DNA of 64,000 nt, from NCBI RefSeq assembly GCF_002494345.1, contig NZ_NXNI01000001.1, positions 186,001 through 250,000 on the forward strand, written 5' to 3'. Below are positions 43,745 through 52,499 of this stretch, piece by piece; the first letter of the stretch is position 1, and each line of letters opens with the position of its first letter. The translations under genes were made by a program, and so were the position numbers. The notes beneath the pieces were generated by a model. That model searched no databases and was not told where the DNA came from. It worked only from the letters and a program-made list of their open reading frames with translations. Source of the stretch: Natrinema ejinorense (GTDB taxonomy: Archaea; Halobacteriota; Halobacteria; Halobacteriales; Natrialbaceae).

Positions 43745-44581
43745 ATGGAGCGGATGCCGCTGGGAATCTCGCGGCTCGATCGGATGATCGGTGGTGGAGC
43801 ACCGACCGGGAGCGTCGTCCTTCTGGCGGGCGAACCCGGGGCCGGCGCGCGGGAGTTCTGTTACACGAGCGCCGCGATGAGCGGGCTCATCGACGCCGAT
43901 CCCGAGCTGTTCGATCTCTACTACGGCGACCTCGAGCCCGGCACGACGGTTCCCGACGACGTCCACTACGTCTCGTTTACCGACGAACGGAGTGCCGTCG
44001 TCACCGAGATGGAGTTCGTCATGGACGACGAACTCGTCCGGACGGGAATGGACGACGTAACGTACGTCGAGTTCGCCGAGGAGTACTTCCAGCTGACGCC
44101 GGTCCCGACCGACTGGTACGCCGAGAGCATGGCCGACATCACCGAACTCGGCAGTCACAACGATCGGACCGACGTCCTCGAGGCGCTGGGGGAGTACCTG
44201 ACCGACCACGCGGCGGATAGCGTGGTCGTGATCGATTCGGTCACTGACCTGGTCGCAGCGGCCGACGACCGGCTCGGCTGGTCGGACCTGACCGTCCTGT
44301 TGAAGGGGCTCAAACGCGCCTCTCATCGATGGGGCGGCCTGATCCTCCTGCTGGTCAACTCGGAGCTCCTCGAACAGACCGAGCTCGGCCGGCTCAAGGA
44401 AGCCACCGACGGGACCCTGCTGTTCGAGTGGGAAAGCGGCGGCTCGGAACGGGCCAGAACCCTCGTCGTCGAGCAGTTCCGCGGCGTGCTCTCCCGACTC
44501 GAGGACGAGGACATCGTCCGGTTCGAAACGGAGATTCACGACGGCGGCTTCGACATCAGTAACGTCCGAAAGATCCGGTGA
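43745..44581 (+). CDS. RecA-fold HTR-like ATPase relative without P-loop lysine
   Basis: 278 residues. The fold resembles KaiC/RadA-type (HTR-like) ATPases: LGISRLDRMIGGGAPTGSVV at the N-terminus and SVVVIDSVTDLVAA as Walker B. The Walker A loop reads GEPGAGAREF (29-38), with Ala35 where Lys is required and Arg36 for Ser/Thr, so ordinary ATP hydrolysis is doubtful. The remainder is intact. In haloarchaea members of this group are sometimes annotated as RAD55 family; function unknown, maybe a regulator. Confidence 0.75.
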   Translation: MERMPLGISRLDRMIGGGAPTGSVVLLAGEPGAGAREFCYTSAAMSGLIDADPELFDLYYGDLEPGTTVPDDVHYVSFTDERSAVVTEMEFVMDDELVRTGMDDVTYVEFAEEYFQLTPVPTDWYAESMADITELGSHNDRTDVLEALGEYLTDHAADSVVVIDSVTDLVAAADDRLGWSDLTVLLKGLKRASHRWGGLILLLVNSELLEQTELGRLKEATDGTLLFEWESGGSERARTLVVEQFRGVLSRLEDEDIVRFETEIHDGGFDISNVRKIR

Positions 44582-44654
44582 CGGCTGGTTTCGATCGGGG
44601 GACGCTCTAAACTCTCACAAACTCTTATACGGTTGATGTCCCTACTACGGGTAG

Positions 44655-45500
44655 ATGCCGAGTCAGGATCGCGACGAGGGCAGCGTCTCCGTTCCACTCC
44701 CGCCAGGGGTCGACGACTGGGTGGTGGCGGAAGCGACGCGACGCGGCGAGAGCCGCGACGATTTCTGTCGTCGCCTGGTGACGGCCGTCCGGACCGTCGC
44801 GACCGACGACGACTTCGAGGTCGCCGACCGTGACGAACTCGAGGCCCAGCGCGACGAGTTCACCGATCTCCTCGCGGACGTCCGTGCTCGCGTGGTACAG
44901 CTCAAAGGGGAACTCGACGACAAAGCTCCGGCGGACCACCGCCACCCGGATCGAGCCACCGCGGACGATCTCGAGGCGACCCACAGGGACCTTGCGGCCC
45001 TCGAATCGACCGTGGAGGGCGGGTTCGACAACTTCGAGATCGTCCTCGACGACCTCCTCGCGGAGACGGACGGACTCGCCGACCGATCGACGCTGCTCGC
45101 TCGGGCGGTCGTGGATCTCCGGGAGCAGCGCGAGGAGCTCGCCGCACAACAGCGCCGGCGAACCGCCACGGACCGACTCAAACTGGCGGCCAACAGGCTC
45201 GGAATCACGACGGCGAACTGTGAGGACTGTGGCTCGAGCGTCGGCATCGCGTTGCTGACCGCACCCGAGTGTCCCCACTGTGCGAGCGCGTTCACCGATG
45301 TCGCGAAAAAGGCGTCCGTCTTCGGCTCCAACCGACTGCAGACGGCCGATCCGCCGGCCCTCGAGGGCCGCGTGGAGGCCGACGACGGGCCGACGACCGC
45401 GGGGGTCTTCGCGGCGGTCGAAGCGGAGGCCGAATCGGTCGACGATGACGCCGAGACGCCGGTTTCACCGACCGAAACGGAGGACCCTCTCGATGACTGA
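44655..45500 (+). CDS. coiled-coil protein with zinc ribbon
   Basis: 281 residues. N-terminal 45 residues (VPLPPGVDDWVVAEATRRGE, then SRDDFCRRLVTAVRTV) could be a ribbon-helix-helix-like unit. Next is a long coiled coil (about 60-180, with FTDLLADVRARVVQLKGEL), then a zinc ribbon (NCEDCGSSVGIALLTAPECP, then HCASAF) and an acidic tail. No named family recognised. Overlaps the next gene by eight bases, so they act together. May be a DNA-associated or scaffold protein; inference only. Confidence 0.6.
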   Translation: MPSQDRDEGSVSVPLPPGVDDWVVAEATRRGESRDDFCRRLVTAVRTVATDDDFEVADRDELEAQRDEFTDLLADVRARVVQLKGELDDKAPADHRHPDRATADDLEATHRDLAALESTVEGGFDNFEIVLDDLLAETDGLADRSTLLARAVVDLREQREELAAQQRRRTATDRLKLAANRLGITTANCEDCGSSVGIALLTAPECPHCASAFTDVAKKASVFGSNRLQTADPPALEGRVEADDGPTTAGVFAAVEAEAESVDDDAETPVSPTETEDPLDD

Positions 45501-46083
45501 CGGGTCGGATTCTGCGGCCGAGGACCGCTTCGAATTCACGCATCCCGACGAGTCGAATCCGCCGGCGGCTGGCGATTCCGACGACGAGGGCGACGATCCC
45601 GACCCGATGGCGGCTGGCGACCCAGACGACGAAGGCGATGGCGATCCCGACCCGGTGGCGGCTGGCGCTTCCAGCGGCGACACCGACGCTGATGGGAGTC
45701 GTCGATCCGCTCCACTCGGTGACCTCGCCGCGAGCGCCGAGGGAGCGGCCGACGGAACCGACTCGGATCGGTCACCATCGAGCGCGCCCGACTTCGACGA
45801 ACTGTTCGACCGGCAGGAGACCGGTGAGACCGACAGCGACCGTCTGTGGGCACGACTCGAGGCCGCCGACGCGGACGGGCCATCGGGCGGGCCGGACGGT
45901 CGGGTGATCCGCGAGGTCGAGAAGCGATCCTACTGCCAGGGCTGTGATTACTTCTCGGAGCCACCCGACGTCGCGTGCGCTCACGAGGACGCCGAGATTC
46001 TCACCGTGCCCAGCGTATCGACGTTCCGCGTTGCGGACTGTCCGTTCGTCCTCGAGGACGAGGCACTCGAGGGGACGGAGTGA
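45493..46083 (+). CDS. acidic repeat protein with C-terminal Cys cluster
   Basis: 196 residues. The first 120 residues are disordered and very acidic, with an imperfect internal repeat (AAGDSDDEGDDPDP, then AAGDPDDEGDGDPDP, later AAGAS). The C-terminal 60 contain SYCQGCDYFSEPPDVACAHE and ADCPF, a four-cysteine cluster that could bind zinc or Fe-S. The start ATG lies inside the end of the preceding gene (ATGACTGA overlap), so they form a pair. Unknown function. Confidence 0.6.
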   Translation: MTDGSDSAAEDRFEFTHPDESNPPAAGDSDDEGDDPDPMAAGDPDDEGDGDPDPVAAGASSGDTDADGSRRSAPLGDLAASAEGAADGTDSDRSPSSAPDFDELFDRQETGETDSDRLWARLEAADADGPSGGPDGRVIREVEKRSYCQGCDYFSEPPDVACAHEDAEILTVPSVSTFRVADCPFVLEDEALEGTE

Positions 46084-46142
46084 GTTTGCTGGTTGCCGGC
46101 CAACTGGTGTGTTTTTGCGTGCCGAGTTCGTAGACGGGAAGT

Positions 46143-46472
46143 ATGCAGTTTTGCGACGACTGCGGTTCGATGATGAAAGCGCAGGGCGAGCGCATGGTCT
46201 GTACGAACGACGACTGCGGGGCCTCGAGCGAACGGGACCGCGAGCAGGAAGACGCGTTCGTCACGACGGAGTCCCAGACCGACGATGACGTGATCGAGTC
46301 GAGCGAGGAGGCCAACTTCGAGGGCAAACCGAAGGCGACGGATATCATCTGCGACGAGTGCGGTGCCGAGGAAGCCTGGTACACGCTCAAGCAGACGGCG
46401 TCGGCCGACGAACCGCCGACGCGGTTTTTCAAGTGTACCGAGTGTGGGTACCGCTGGCGGGAGTACAACTGA
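46143..46472 (+). CDS. tfs: transcription factor S (TFS)
   Basis: 109 residues. N-terminal zinc ribbon with Cys4, Cys7, Cys20 and Cys25, and C-terminal ribbon with Cys70, Cys73, Cys98 and Cys101. Asp89-Glu90 in SADEPPTRFFKC is the acidic pair that inserts in RNA polymerase and stimulates cleavage of backtracked RNA, as in TFIIS. Complete and of normal length; monocistronic or last of the preceding group. Confidence 0.93.
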   Translation: MQFCDDCGSMMKAQGERMVCTNDDCGASSERDREQEDAFVTTESQTDDDVIESSEEANFEGKPKATDIICDECGAEEAWYTLKQTASADEPPTRFFKCTECGYRWREYN

Positions 46473-46564
46473 CGGCCGTGTAGCGTGCACACTCGAGACC
46501 CGTTTACCCCGTCAGTCACGGGGCACAACGTTCACGTCCGTTCGGACGTATCGACGGGTAACGA

Positions 46565-47860
46565 ATGTCCGACGGGCCGCGACTCCCGGGCGTCGAGAGC
46601 GAGGACGACGAGGATCGGATCGTCTGTCACGTCGACGCCGACTGCTTCTACGCCTCCTGTGAGCGGTTGCGCGAGCCCGAACTCCGGGGCGAACCCGTCG
46701 TCGTCGGCATGGGTTACGAGGACGGCGAGACGATCGGTGCCGTCGCCACCGCCAGCTACGAGGCCCGCGAGTTCGGCGTCGAGAGCGCACAGGCGATCTC
46801 GACGGCCCTCGAGCGGCTCCCCCGGCGCGGGGCGTTCGAGGACGACGAGGTCGACGACGACCTCGAGCGCGAGGCGACCGGCTACTACCGCCCCGTCGAC
46901 ATGGACTACTACGAGGCGGTCGCGAGCGACGTCCGGGAGATCCTCCACGACTGTGCCGACGTCGTCCGCGAGGTGAGCATCGACGAGGCCTACCTCGACG
47001 TGACCGAGCGGACGGCCTGGGAGGTGGCGGAGGGGTTCGCCCGGCACGTGAAAGATCGTATCCGCCGGGAGGTCGGCGTCACCGTCAGCGTCGGCGTCGC
47101 ACCCACGATGAGTACGGCAAAGATCGCCAGCGACTTCGACAAGCCAGACGGCCTCACCGTCGTCGACCCCGACGGTGTGCAGGCGTTCCTCGCCCCGCTC
47201 GAGGTCGACTTGCTCCACGGCGTCGGTCCCGTGACGGCCCGCGAACTGCGGGCGCTGGGGCTGGAGACGGCGGGCGACGTCGCCGAGGCCGACCCGGAAC
47301 CGCTGGTCGAGCGATTCGGCGAGCGCGGTCGGGAGCTGTACGACCGCGCGCGCGGCGAGGACGACCGGCGGGTCGAACCGAAAGGCGACCCTAAGAGTTT
47401 CTCACGGGAGTCGGCGTTCGCCGAACCGGTCGACGACCCGGCCCCGAAGTACGACCTGATCGAGACGCTTGCGGCCGCCGTCGCCGACCGCGCACGGCGG
47501 GAAGGCGCGCTATACCGGACGATCGGGGTCAAGGCCGTCACGCCGCCGTACGACGTCAACACCCGCGAGCGGTCGCTGCCCGGCCCCGTCGACGATCCCG
47601 ACCTCGTCGACCGCATCGCTCGCGACCTGTTCGCCGAGTTCGATCGCGAGCCCGTCCGCAAGCTCGGCGTCCGCGTGGCGAACCTCGAGTTCGCGGCCGC
47701 CGATCAGGCCAGCCTCGAGAGCTGGGAGGGCGACCCAGCGGGCGCGAACACCGATCCGGACGGGGCGTCAGCCCCTGAGGGAGCGGCGCCGGGGTCGGAT
47801 CTGGAACCGGCCCACGACGATCGGTCGGCCGGCCAGTCGTCGCTCGGGGATTTCTCCTAA
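46565..47860 (+). CDS. dinB: DNA polymerase IV (DinB, Y family)
   Basis: 431 residues. Catalytic acidic residues in VCHVDADCFYASCERL near 20-35 and SIDEAYLDVT near 138-147, the fingers YEAREFGV and the HhH part (LLHGVGPVTARELRALG). The last eight residues QSSLGDFS form a Q-x-x-L-x-x-F-type PCNA-interaction motif, and an acidic linker precedes it. Translesion polymerase. Complete. Confidence 0.93.
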   Translation: MSDGPRLPGVESEDDEDRIVCHVDADCFYASCERLREPELRGEPVVVGMGYEDGETIGAVATASYEAREFGVESAQAISTALERLPRRGAFEDDEVDDDLEREATGYYRPVDMDYYEAVASDVREILHDCADVVREVSIDEAYLDVTERTAWEVAEGFARHVKDRIRREVGVTVSVGVAPTMSTAKIASDFDKPDGLTVVDPDGVQAFLAPLEVDLLHGVGPVTARELRALGLETAGDVAEADPEPLVERFGERGRELYDRARGEDDRRVEPKGDPKSFSRESAFAEPVDDPAPKYDLIETLAAAVADRARREGALYRTIGVKAVTPPYDVNTRERSLPGPVDDPDLVDRIARDLFAEFDREPVRKLGVRVANLEFAAADQASLESWEGDPAGANTDPDGASAPEGAAPGSDLEPAHDDRSAGQSSLGDFS

Positions 47861-48074
47861 TCGGGGCGCGTTCGGCCGACGCGGTCGCAATACTCCCGGT
47901 TCCGGAGCGTGGAACCGACGCCGTTGGCTATGCACCGGGCGGAGCGTCGCCGGCCGGGCAGTCGAACACCTTCGATGCCGCCCGTTCGGCCGTATAACCG
48001 AACTGGAAAGAGCACCGAAATTATAACCCCTCCCCGCTAATCCCCGTAGCAGACCACATCGATCCCCCGCTCAT

Positions 48075-49337
48075 ATGACAGACGATTTCTATGATCTGCT
48101 GGAGATCCCGCCCGATGCCTCTCAGGACGAGATCAAGGACGCCTATCGCGACCAGGTTCGCGTCTACCACCCCGACCTGAACGACGACGATCGCGCACAG
48201 GCCCAGTTCACCGCCGTTCAGACGGCGTACGATATTCTCGGCGATCCGGTCGAGCGACAGGCCTACGATCGACTCGGCCACGAGGAGTACGTCGCGAAAC
48301 GGACCAGCGGGCTCCCCTCACCCGACGTCTGGAAGACCGACGACGGCGACGAGGACGACTCCGACGGGACGGAACTGAGCTACTCGGAATCGGAGACGGC
48401 GTCCGCGTCCGCGTCCTCGGCGGCCGGCGCGAGCGGCGCGAAATCGGCGGCCGGGGTGGGGGGTGGGACCTCCTCCTCGGCAGCGGCCGGTTCGAGCGCG
48501 TCGACGGCCGGTACGACTGGTGGGACGTCGACCGGGACCGGTGGAACGGGGCGTCGCGGATCGGGATCGAGCAGTCAACGCGAACGCAGGGACGGCGCGA
48601 GTGCGAACGGGACCGGTCAATCCCGCGGGACGCGCTCGCGATCCGCGTCTCGATCGGACGCTGAATCCTCGATCGCGGCCTGGTGGCGACGGCGAAACCT
48701 CTCGTTGCCGTTGCTCTGGCTCTCAGTGCTCGTCTACGCGGCCGGTCTCGGTCAGTTTGCCATCGAGCATCGGGCAGCGCTCGACTCGCTTCGGGCGGCC
48801 CTGCGTGTGACCGGTGGCGATCCGGCGGCCGTCTGGACGCTGCTCTCGGAGAGCCGCCACGGTCTCGAGACACCTGTGGGGTTCGTCCGGACCGTCACGG
48901 TCGTGACCCCGCCACTCGAGGGGTGGCTCTGGTACGGCGTACTAGCGGGCGTCGTCGCCCTCGCGGTCCTTGGCCTGCTCGTCGTTCGAGTGGTTCGTCG
49001 GGAGAACACGTGGGGGCCGCTGACGATCGACGAGACGATCGTCGTCGCGCTCGTGCTGGCGGCCACGACGACGCTGATCGGCGGTCCGTTGCTCGCGGGA
49101 GCCGTCCTCATGCCGCTGTTGTTCGGCGTGATCGTCCGCCACACGAGACGCGGCGCGGGCTGGACGCCGTCGTATCTCTACGTCGTTCCAGTGCTCGCCC
49201 CGCTCGCTGGGTTCGGCGTGTCGCTGGCCGGCTCCGCCACGTTAGCCGTCGACCTCGCCGTATTCGCGTTTCTCCCCGTGGTGGGCGGGCTGGCGCTGCC
49301 GTTGCGGGCGACGGTCCTGAAGTACGGCGGTCGCTAG
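48075..49337 (+). CDS. DnaJ-domain membrane protein
   Basis: 420 residues. N-terminal J-domain (2-65) with the HPD motif in YHPDLNDDD, needed for stimulating DnaK. Residues 85-195 are Ser/Gly/Thr-rich and presumably disordered. C-terminal half has about six TMs, opening LSLPLLWLSVLVYAAGL. Unlike cytosolic DnaJ, the Gly/Phe and zinc regions are missing, so this is a membrane-tethered J protein, perhaps recruiting Hsp70 to the membrane. Confidence 0.82.
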   Translation: MTDDFYDLLEIPPDASQDEIKDAYRDQVRVYHPDLNDDDRAQAQFTAVQTAYDILGDPVERQAYDRLGHEEYVAKRTSGLPSPDVWKTDDGDEDDSDGTELSYSESETASASASSAAGASGAKSAAGVGGGTSSSAAAGSSASTAGTTGGTSTGTGGTGRRGSGSSSQRERRDGASANGTGQSRGTRSRSASRSDAESSIAAWWRRRNLSLPLLWLSVLVYAAGLGQFAIEHRAALDSLRAALRVTGGDPAAVWTLLSESRHGLETPVGFVRTVTVVTPPLEGWLWYGVLAGVVALAVLGLLVVRVVRRENTWGPLTIDETIVVALVLAATTTLIGGPLLAGAVLMPLLFGVIVRHTRRGAGWTPSYLYVVPVLAPLAGFGVSLAGSATLAVDLAVFAFLPVVGGLALPLRATVLKYGGR

Positions 49338-49523
49338 CGACATCCCACGGCGATCCGAGGGGAGCCAGTTCGTCGCGACATCGATCCCGGAGTCGACTCG
49401 TGGACGGGACCGGGTTTTGCGTGGCACGCTCGAGCCGACACTCGGGCGATCCCCGTGAGACGGTGTGTCGTCGGCCGTCCGTGCTACCGATTAGTTGAAA
49501 TGCGACAGATGCCAAGGCCTCGC

Positions 49524-50048
49524 ATGGCCAAATACTCGACCGGTTCGTCCGGTGGCGGTGGCGGGACGAACTGCGAACTCTGTGGTGCCGAGAGCGATTC
49601 ACTCACGCTCGCATCGGTCTCCGGAGCCGAGCTCGAGGTCTGTCCGGACTGCGCGCCACACGACGACTCGAAGACACACGGCGAGGACCGGAATCGGGCG
49701 CGGAGCGAGCAGGACGCGGGCTCCGACGACGAACCGAGCCGCCGGCAGAAGGCAGCCCAGAACGTCGCGAAAGCGAACCCCGTCTGGGACGGTGACTCCA
49801 AACACTGGGAGAGCGAGGGAACCAATTACGACGACGATCCGCTGCCGTACCTGGTTTCGGACTACGGCGAGGCCCTCGTCGAGGCACGGCGGGAGGCCGG
49901 CCTCCAGCGGGAAGAACTCGCCGACGAGCTCGGGGCCTCGGAGACGGACATCCTCGCAGTCGAACAGGGGCGCGCGACGCAGGCCGGCGTCGGTGGCGGT
50001 CTGATCGAAGCCCTCGAGGAGCGACTGGACGTGACCCTCGCGGAGTAA
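49524..50048 (+). CDS. MBF1-type HTH protein with zinc ribbon
   Basis: 174 residues from ATG 49524 (MAKYSTGSSGG); an upstream ATG (MRQMPRPR) is less likely. Zinc-ribbon NCELCG and CPDC at about residues 12-36, a linker, and a C-terminal Cro/C1-type HTH: LVEARREAGLQREELADELG, then ASETDILAVEQG. The order zinc ribbon plus HTH is that of archaeal multiprotein bridging factor-like regulators. Confidence 0.85.
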   Translation: MAKYSTGSSGGGGGTNCELCGAESDSLTLASVSGAELEVCPDCAPHDDSKTHGEDRNRARSEQDAGSDDEPSRRQKAAQNVAKANPVWDGDSKHWESEGTNYDDDPLPYLVSDYGEALVEARREAGLQREELADELGASETDILAVEQGRATQAGVGGGLIEALEERLDVTLAE

Positions 50049-50121
50049 CGGGGGGTCTATTCTCGGCTCGGAGACGGTCTCGGCGGCCAGACTTTTAAGC
50101 GCCGACGACCCACTGTGACCG

Positions 50122-51003
50122 ATGACCGGGCAACGGGCGGCAGCGGAGCCGTACGTGACGCGATTCGAGACCGAGGTGACGGCGATCGACGGCCGGCAGG
50201 TCTGGCTCGAGCGCAGTCACTTCTACGGCGCGGGCGGTGGACAGCCGGCCGATCGCGGGACGATCGGCGATATCGCGGTGACGGACGTCCAGCTCGTCGA
50301 CGGCGAGGTCGTTCACGTGCTGGCCGCAGAGCCGTCCTTTCGGCCGGACCAGCGCGTCCTCTGTTCGGTCGACCGGTCGTTCCGGATGTACTGCACGCGG
50401 GCCCATACCGCCGGCCACGTCCTCGTCGGGGCCGCGCGGCGGCTGCTCGAGGACGTGACGGACGCCGGTCTCGAGATCGGATCGGAGACGGTTCGGGTCG
50501 ACCTCGAAACGACCGCGACCCTCGACGACGAGACGCTGATCGAACTGGACGAGCGCGTCAACCGCGTCGTCTGGGAGTCGCGGCCGGTATCGTGGGACGA
50601 CGTGTCGATTTCGGCGGCCCGCGAGCGCGACGACATCGGCTTCGATCCGGAGATCGACGCGGCCGCCGTCGAGAAGGGGCGGGTCCGGATCGTCACGATC
50701 GCGGACGAAACCGACAGAGTGAGCCGAGAGGGCGTTACCGGAACGACCACCTCGAGGGAGCCCTGGGACGCCACGGCCTGTGGCGGGACCCACGTGCGGA
50801 ACACGCGCGAAATCGGCCCCGTCGCGGTGGTCGGCTGCTCGAGCCCTGCCGAGGGCGTCCGTCGGATCGAGTTCGCCGTCGGGCCGGCGGCGATCGACCG
50901 ACGCACCGCGGAAAAACGAGCCGCCTTCGCGGCGATGGAGTCGCTCGAGGTCGACCTCGAGGACGTCCGCGACGAACTCGAGCGTGAGGCGAGTCGCCGG
51001 TAA
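50122..51003 (+). CDS. alanyl-tRNA editing protein AlaX-like
   Basis: 293 residues. Metal-binding His95 and His99 (HTAGH) and Cys220/His224 (CGGTHV) are the editing-site motifs H-x3-H and C-x3-H of AlaX and the AlaRS editing domain. The N-terminal domain has HFYGAGGGQPADRG, conserved in such proteins. It hydrolyses mischarged Ser- or Gly-tRNA-Ala in trans. The acidic C-terminal extension after 255 is haloarchaeal. Standalone gene. Confidence 0.9.
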   Translation: MTGQRAAAEPYVTRFETEVTAIDGRQVWLERSHFYGAGGGQPADRGTIGDIAVTDVQLVDGEVVHVLAAEPSFRPDQRVLCSVDRSFRMYCTRAHTAGHVLVGAARRLLEDVTDAGLEIGSETVRVDLETTATLDDETLIELDERVNRVVWESRPVSWDDVSISAARERDDIGFDPEIDAAAVEKGRVRIVTIADETDRVSREGVTGTTTSREPWDATACGGTHVRNTREIGPVAVVGCSSPAEGVRRIEFAVGPAAIDRRTAEKRAAFAAMESLEVDLEDVRDELEREASRR

Positions 51004-51133
51004 CGGTCAGTGACGCCGCGCTCTCGCTCGAGGAGAGCGGGCGACCGTTGCAAGCAACGGCTTCATTCGTCTCGGGTCCGATGTTCCGACCAGCGACGAC
51101 ACCGGTACCGCGTCCACGGGAGGTAGAAACTAT

Positions 51134-51149
51134 TACTACCATTGGAGTG
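51134..51149 (+). promoter_or_regulatory. possible TrmB-type site before the gluconate dehydratase
   Basis: TACT, seven bases, GAGTG. The published TrmB motif in Halobacterium is, as I recall, TACT-N7/8-GAGTA; only the last base differs. It lies 12 bp before the start codon of 51161. Confidence 0.3.
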
Positions 51150-51160
51150 AATGTCTATCC

Positions 51161-52399
51161 ATGGGAGTCGACTACTCACAGCTGCACGATCCGAACGCCG
51201 AGTACACGATGCGAGACCTCTCGGCAGAGACGATGGGGGTCACTCGCGAGCGTGGCGGTGGCCGGGACGTCGAGATCACGGACGTCCAGACGACGATGGT
51301 CGACGGCAACTTCCCGTGGACGCTCGTGCGGATCTACACGGACGCGGGGATCGTCGGCACCGGGGAGGCCTACTGGGGGGCCGGCGCGCCGGAACTCATC
51401 GAACGGATGACGCCGTTCCTGCAGGGCGAGAACCCGCTGGACATCGACCGGTTGACCGAACACCTCGTCCAGAAGATGTCCGGCGAGGGCTCGATCGGCG
51501 GCGTCACCGTCACCGCGATTTCGGGGATCGAGGTCGCACTCCACGACCTCGCCGGCAAGATCCTCGAGGTGCCGGCCTACCAGCTGCTCGGTGGCAAGTA
51601 CCGCGACGAGATGCGGGTCTACTGCGACTGCCACACCGAGGAAGAGGCCGATCCCGAGGCCTGCGCCGACGAGGCCGAGCGCGTCGTCGAAGAACTGGGC
51701 TACGACGCCCTGAAATTCGACCTCGACGTGCCGAGCGGTCACGAGAAGGACCGCGCGAACCGTCACCTCCGGAATCCCGAGATCGAACACAAGGCTGCGA
51801 TCGTCGAAAAAGTCACCGAGCGCGTCGGTGACCGTGCGGACGTCGCCTTCGACTGTCACTGGACGTTCTCCGGCGGCAGCGCGAAGCGTCTCGCGAAGCG
51901 ACTCGAGGAGTACGACGTCTGGTGGCTCGAGGACCCCGTGCCGCCGGAGAACCACGACGTCCAGCGGGAGGTCACACAGTCGACGTCGACGCCGATCACC
52001 GTCGGCGAGAACGTCTACCGCAAGCACGGCCAGCGCCGCCTGCTCGAGGAGCAGGCCGTCGACATGATCGCGCCGGACATGCCCAAGGTCGGCGGCATGC
52101 GCGAGACGCGGAAGATCGCCGACCTCGCCGATATGTACTACGTCCCGGTCGCGATGCACAACGTCGCCTCGCCGGTCGCGACGGTCGCCAGCGCCCACGT
52201 CGGCGCAGCGATCCCGAACTCGCTTGCGGTGGAATACCACTCCTACGAACTCGGCTGGTGGGAGGACCTCGTCGAGGAGGACGTCATCGAGGACGGCTAC
52301 ATCGAGATCCCCGAGGACCCCGGTCTGGGCGTCACCCTCGACATGGACGCCGTCGAGGACCACATGGTCGAAGGCGAGGAGCTCTTCGACGAGGCGTAG
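51161..52399 (+). CDS. gluconate dehydratase-like enolase superfamily enzyme
   Basis: 412 residues. Mandelate racemase/muconate lactonizing group: N-terminal capping domain, then metal ligands and catalytic residues in ALKFDLDVPSGH, FDCHWTFSGG, WLEDPVPPEN and VGENVYRKHG, with AMHNVASPV and EYHSYELGW following, all as in archaeal D-gluconate (GnaD) dehydratases of the Entner-Doudoroff route. It makes 2-keto-3-deoxygluconate from gluconate. Xylonate or galactonate dehydratase is the alternative. KDPG aldolase and glucan enzymes nearby support a sugar acid role. Confidence 0.8.
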   Translation: MGVDYSQLHDPNAEYTMRDLSAETMGVTRERGGGRDVEITDVQTTMVDGNFPWTLVRIYTDAGIVGTGEAYWGAGAPELIERMTPFLQGENPLDIDRLTEHLVQKMSGEGSIGGVTVTAISGIEVALHDLAGKILEVPAYQLLGGKYRDEMRVYCDCHTEEEADPEACADEAERVVEELGYDALKFDLDVPSGHEKDRANRHLRNPEIEHKAAIVEKVTERVGDRADVAFDCHWTFSGGSAKRLAKRLEEYDVWWLEDPVPPENHDVQREVTQSTSTPITVGENVYRKHGQRRLLEEQAVDMIAPDMPKVGGMRETRKIADLADMYYVPVAMHNVASPVATVASAHVGAAIPNSLAVEYHSYELGWWEDLVEEDVIEDGYIEIPEDPGLGVTLDMDAVEDHMVEGEELFDEA

Positions 52400-52449
52400 G
52401 CGGAGCGCTCACTGCGGCCGACAGCACGGTCGGTCGTCGTCCGGGAATC

Positions 52450-52469
52450 GTGGTGTACCAATACACCAC
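52450..52469. promoter_or_regulatory. perfect 20-base inverted repeat before the GH13 gene
   Basis: GTGGTGTACCAATACACCAC: eight-base arms with a four-base spacer. It sits just upstream of a TATA-like ATTTAG (52472-52477), itself about 23 bp before the ATG at 52500, where a regulator would touch the basal promoter. Candidate operator. Confidence 0.55.
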
Positions 52470-52499
52470 ACATTTAGTTTCCGAGCCGGAAGCTATTCC

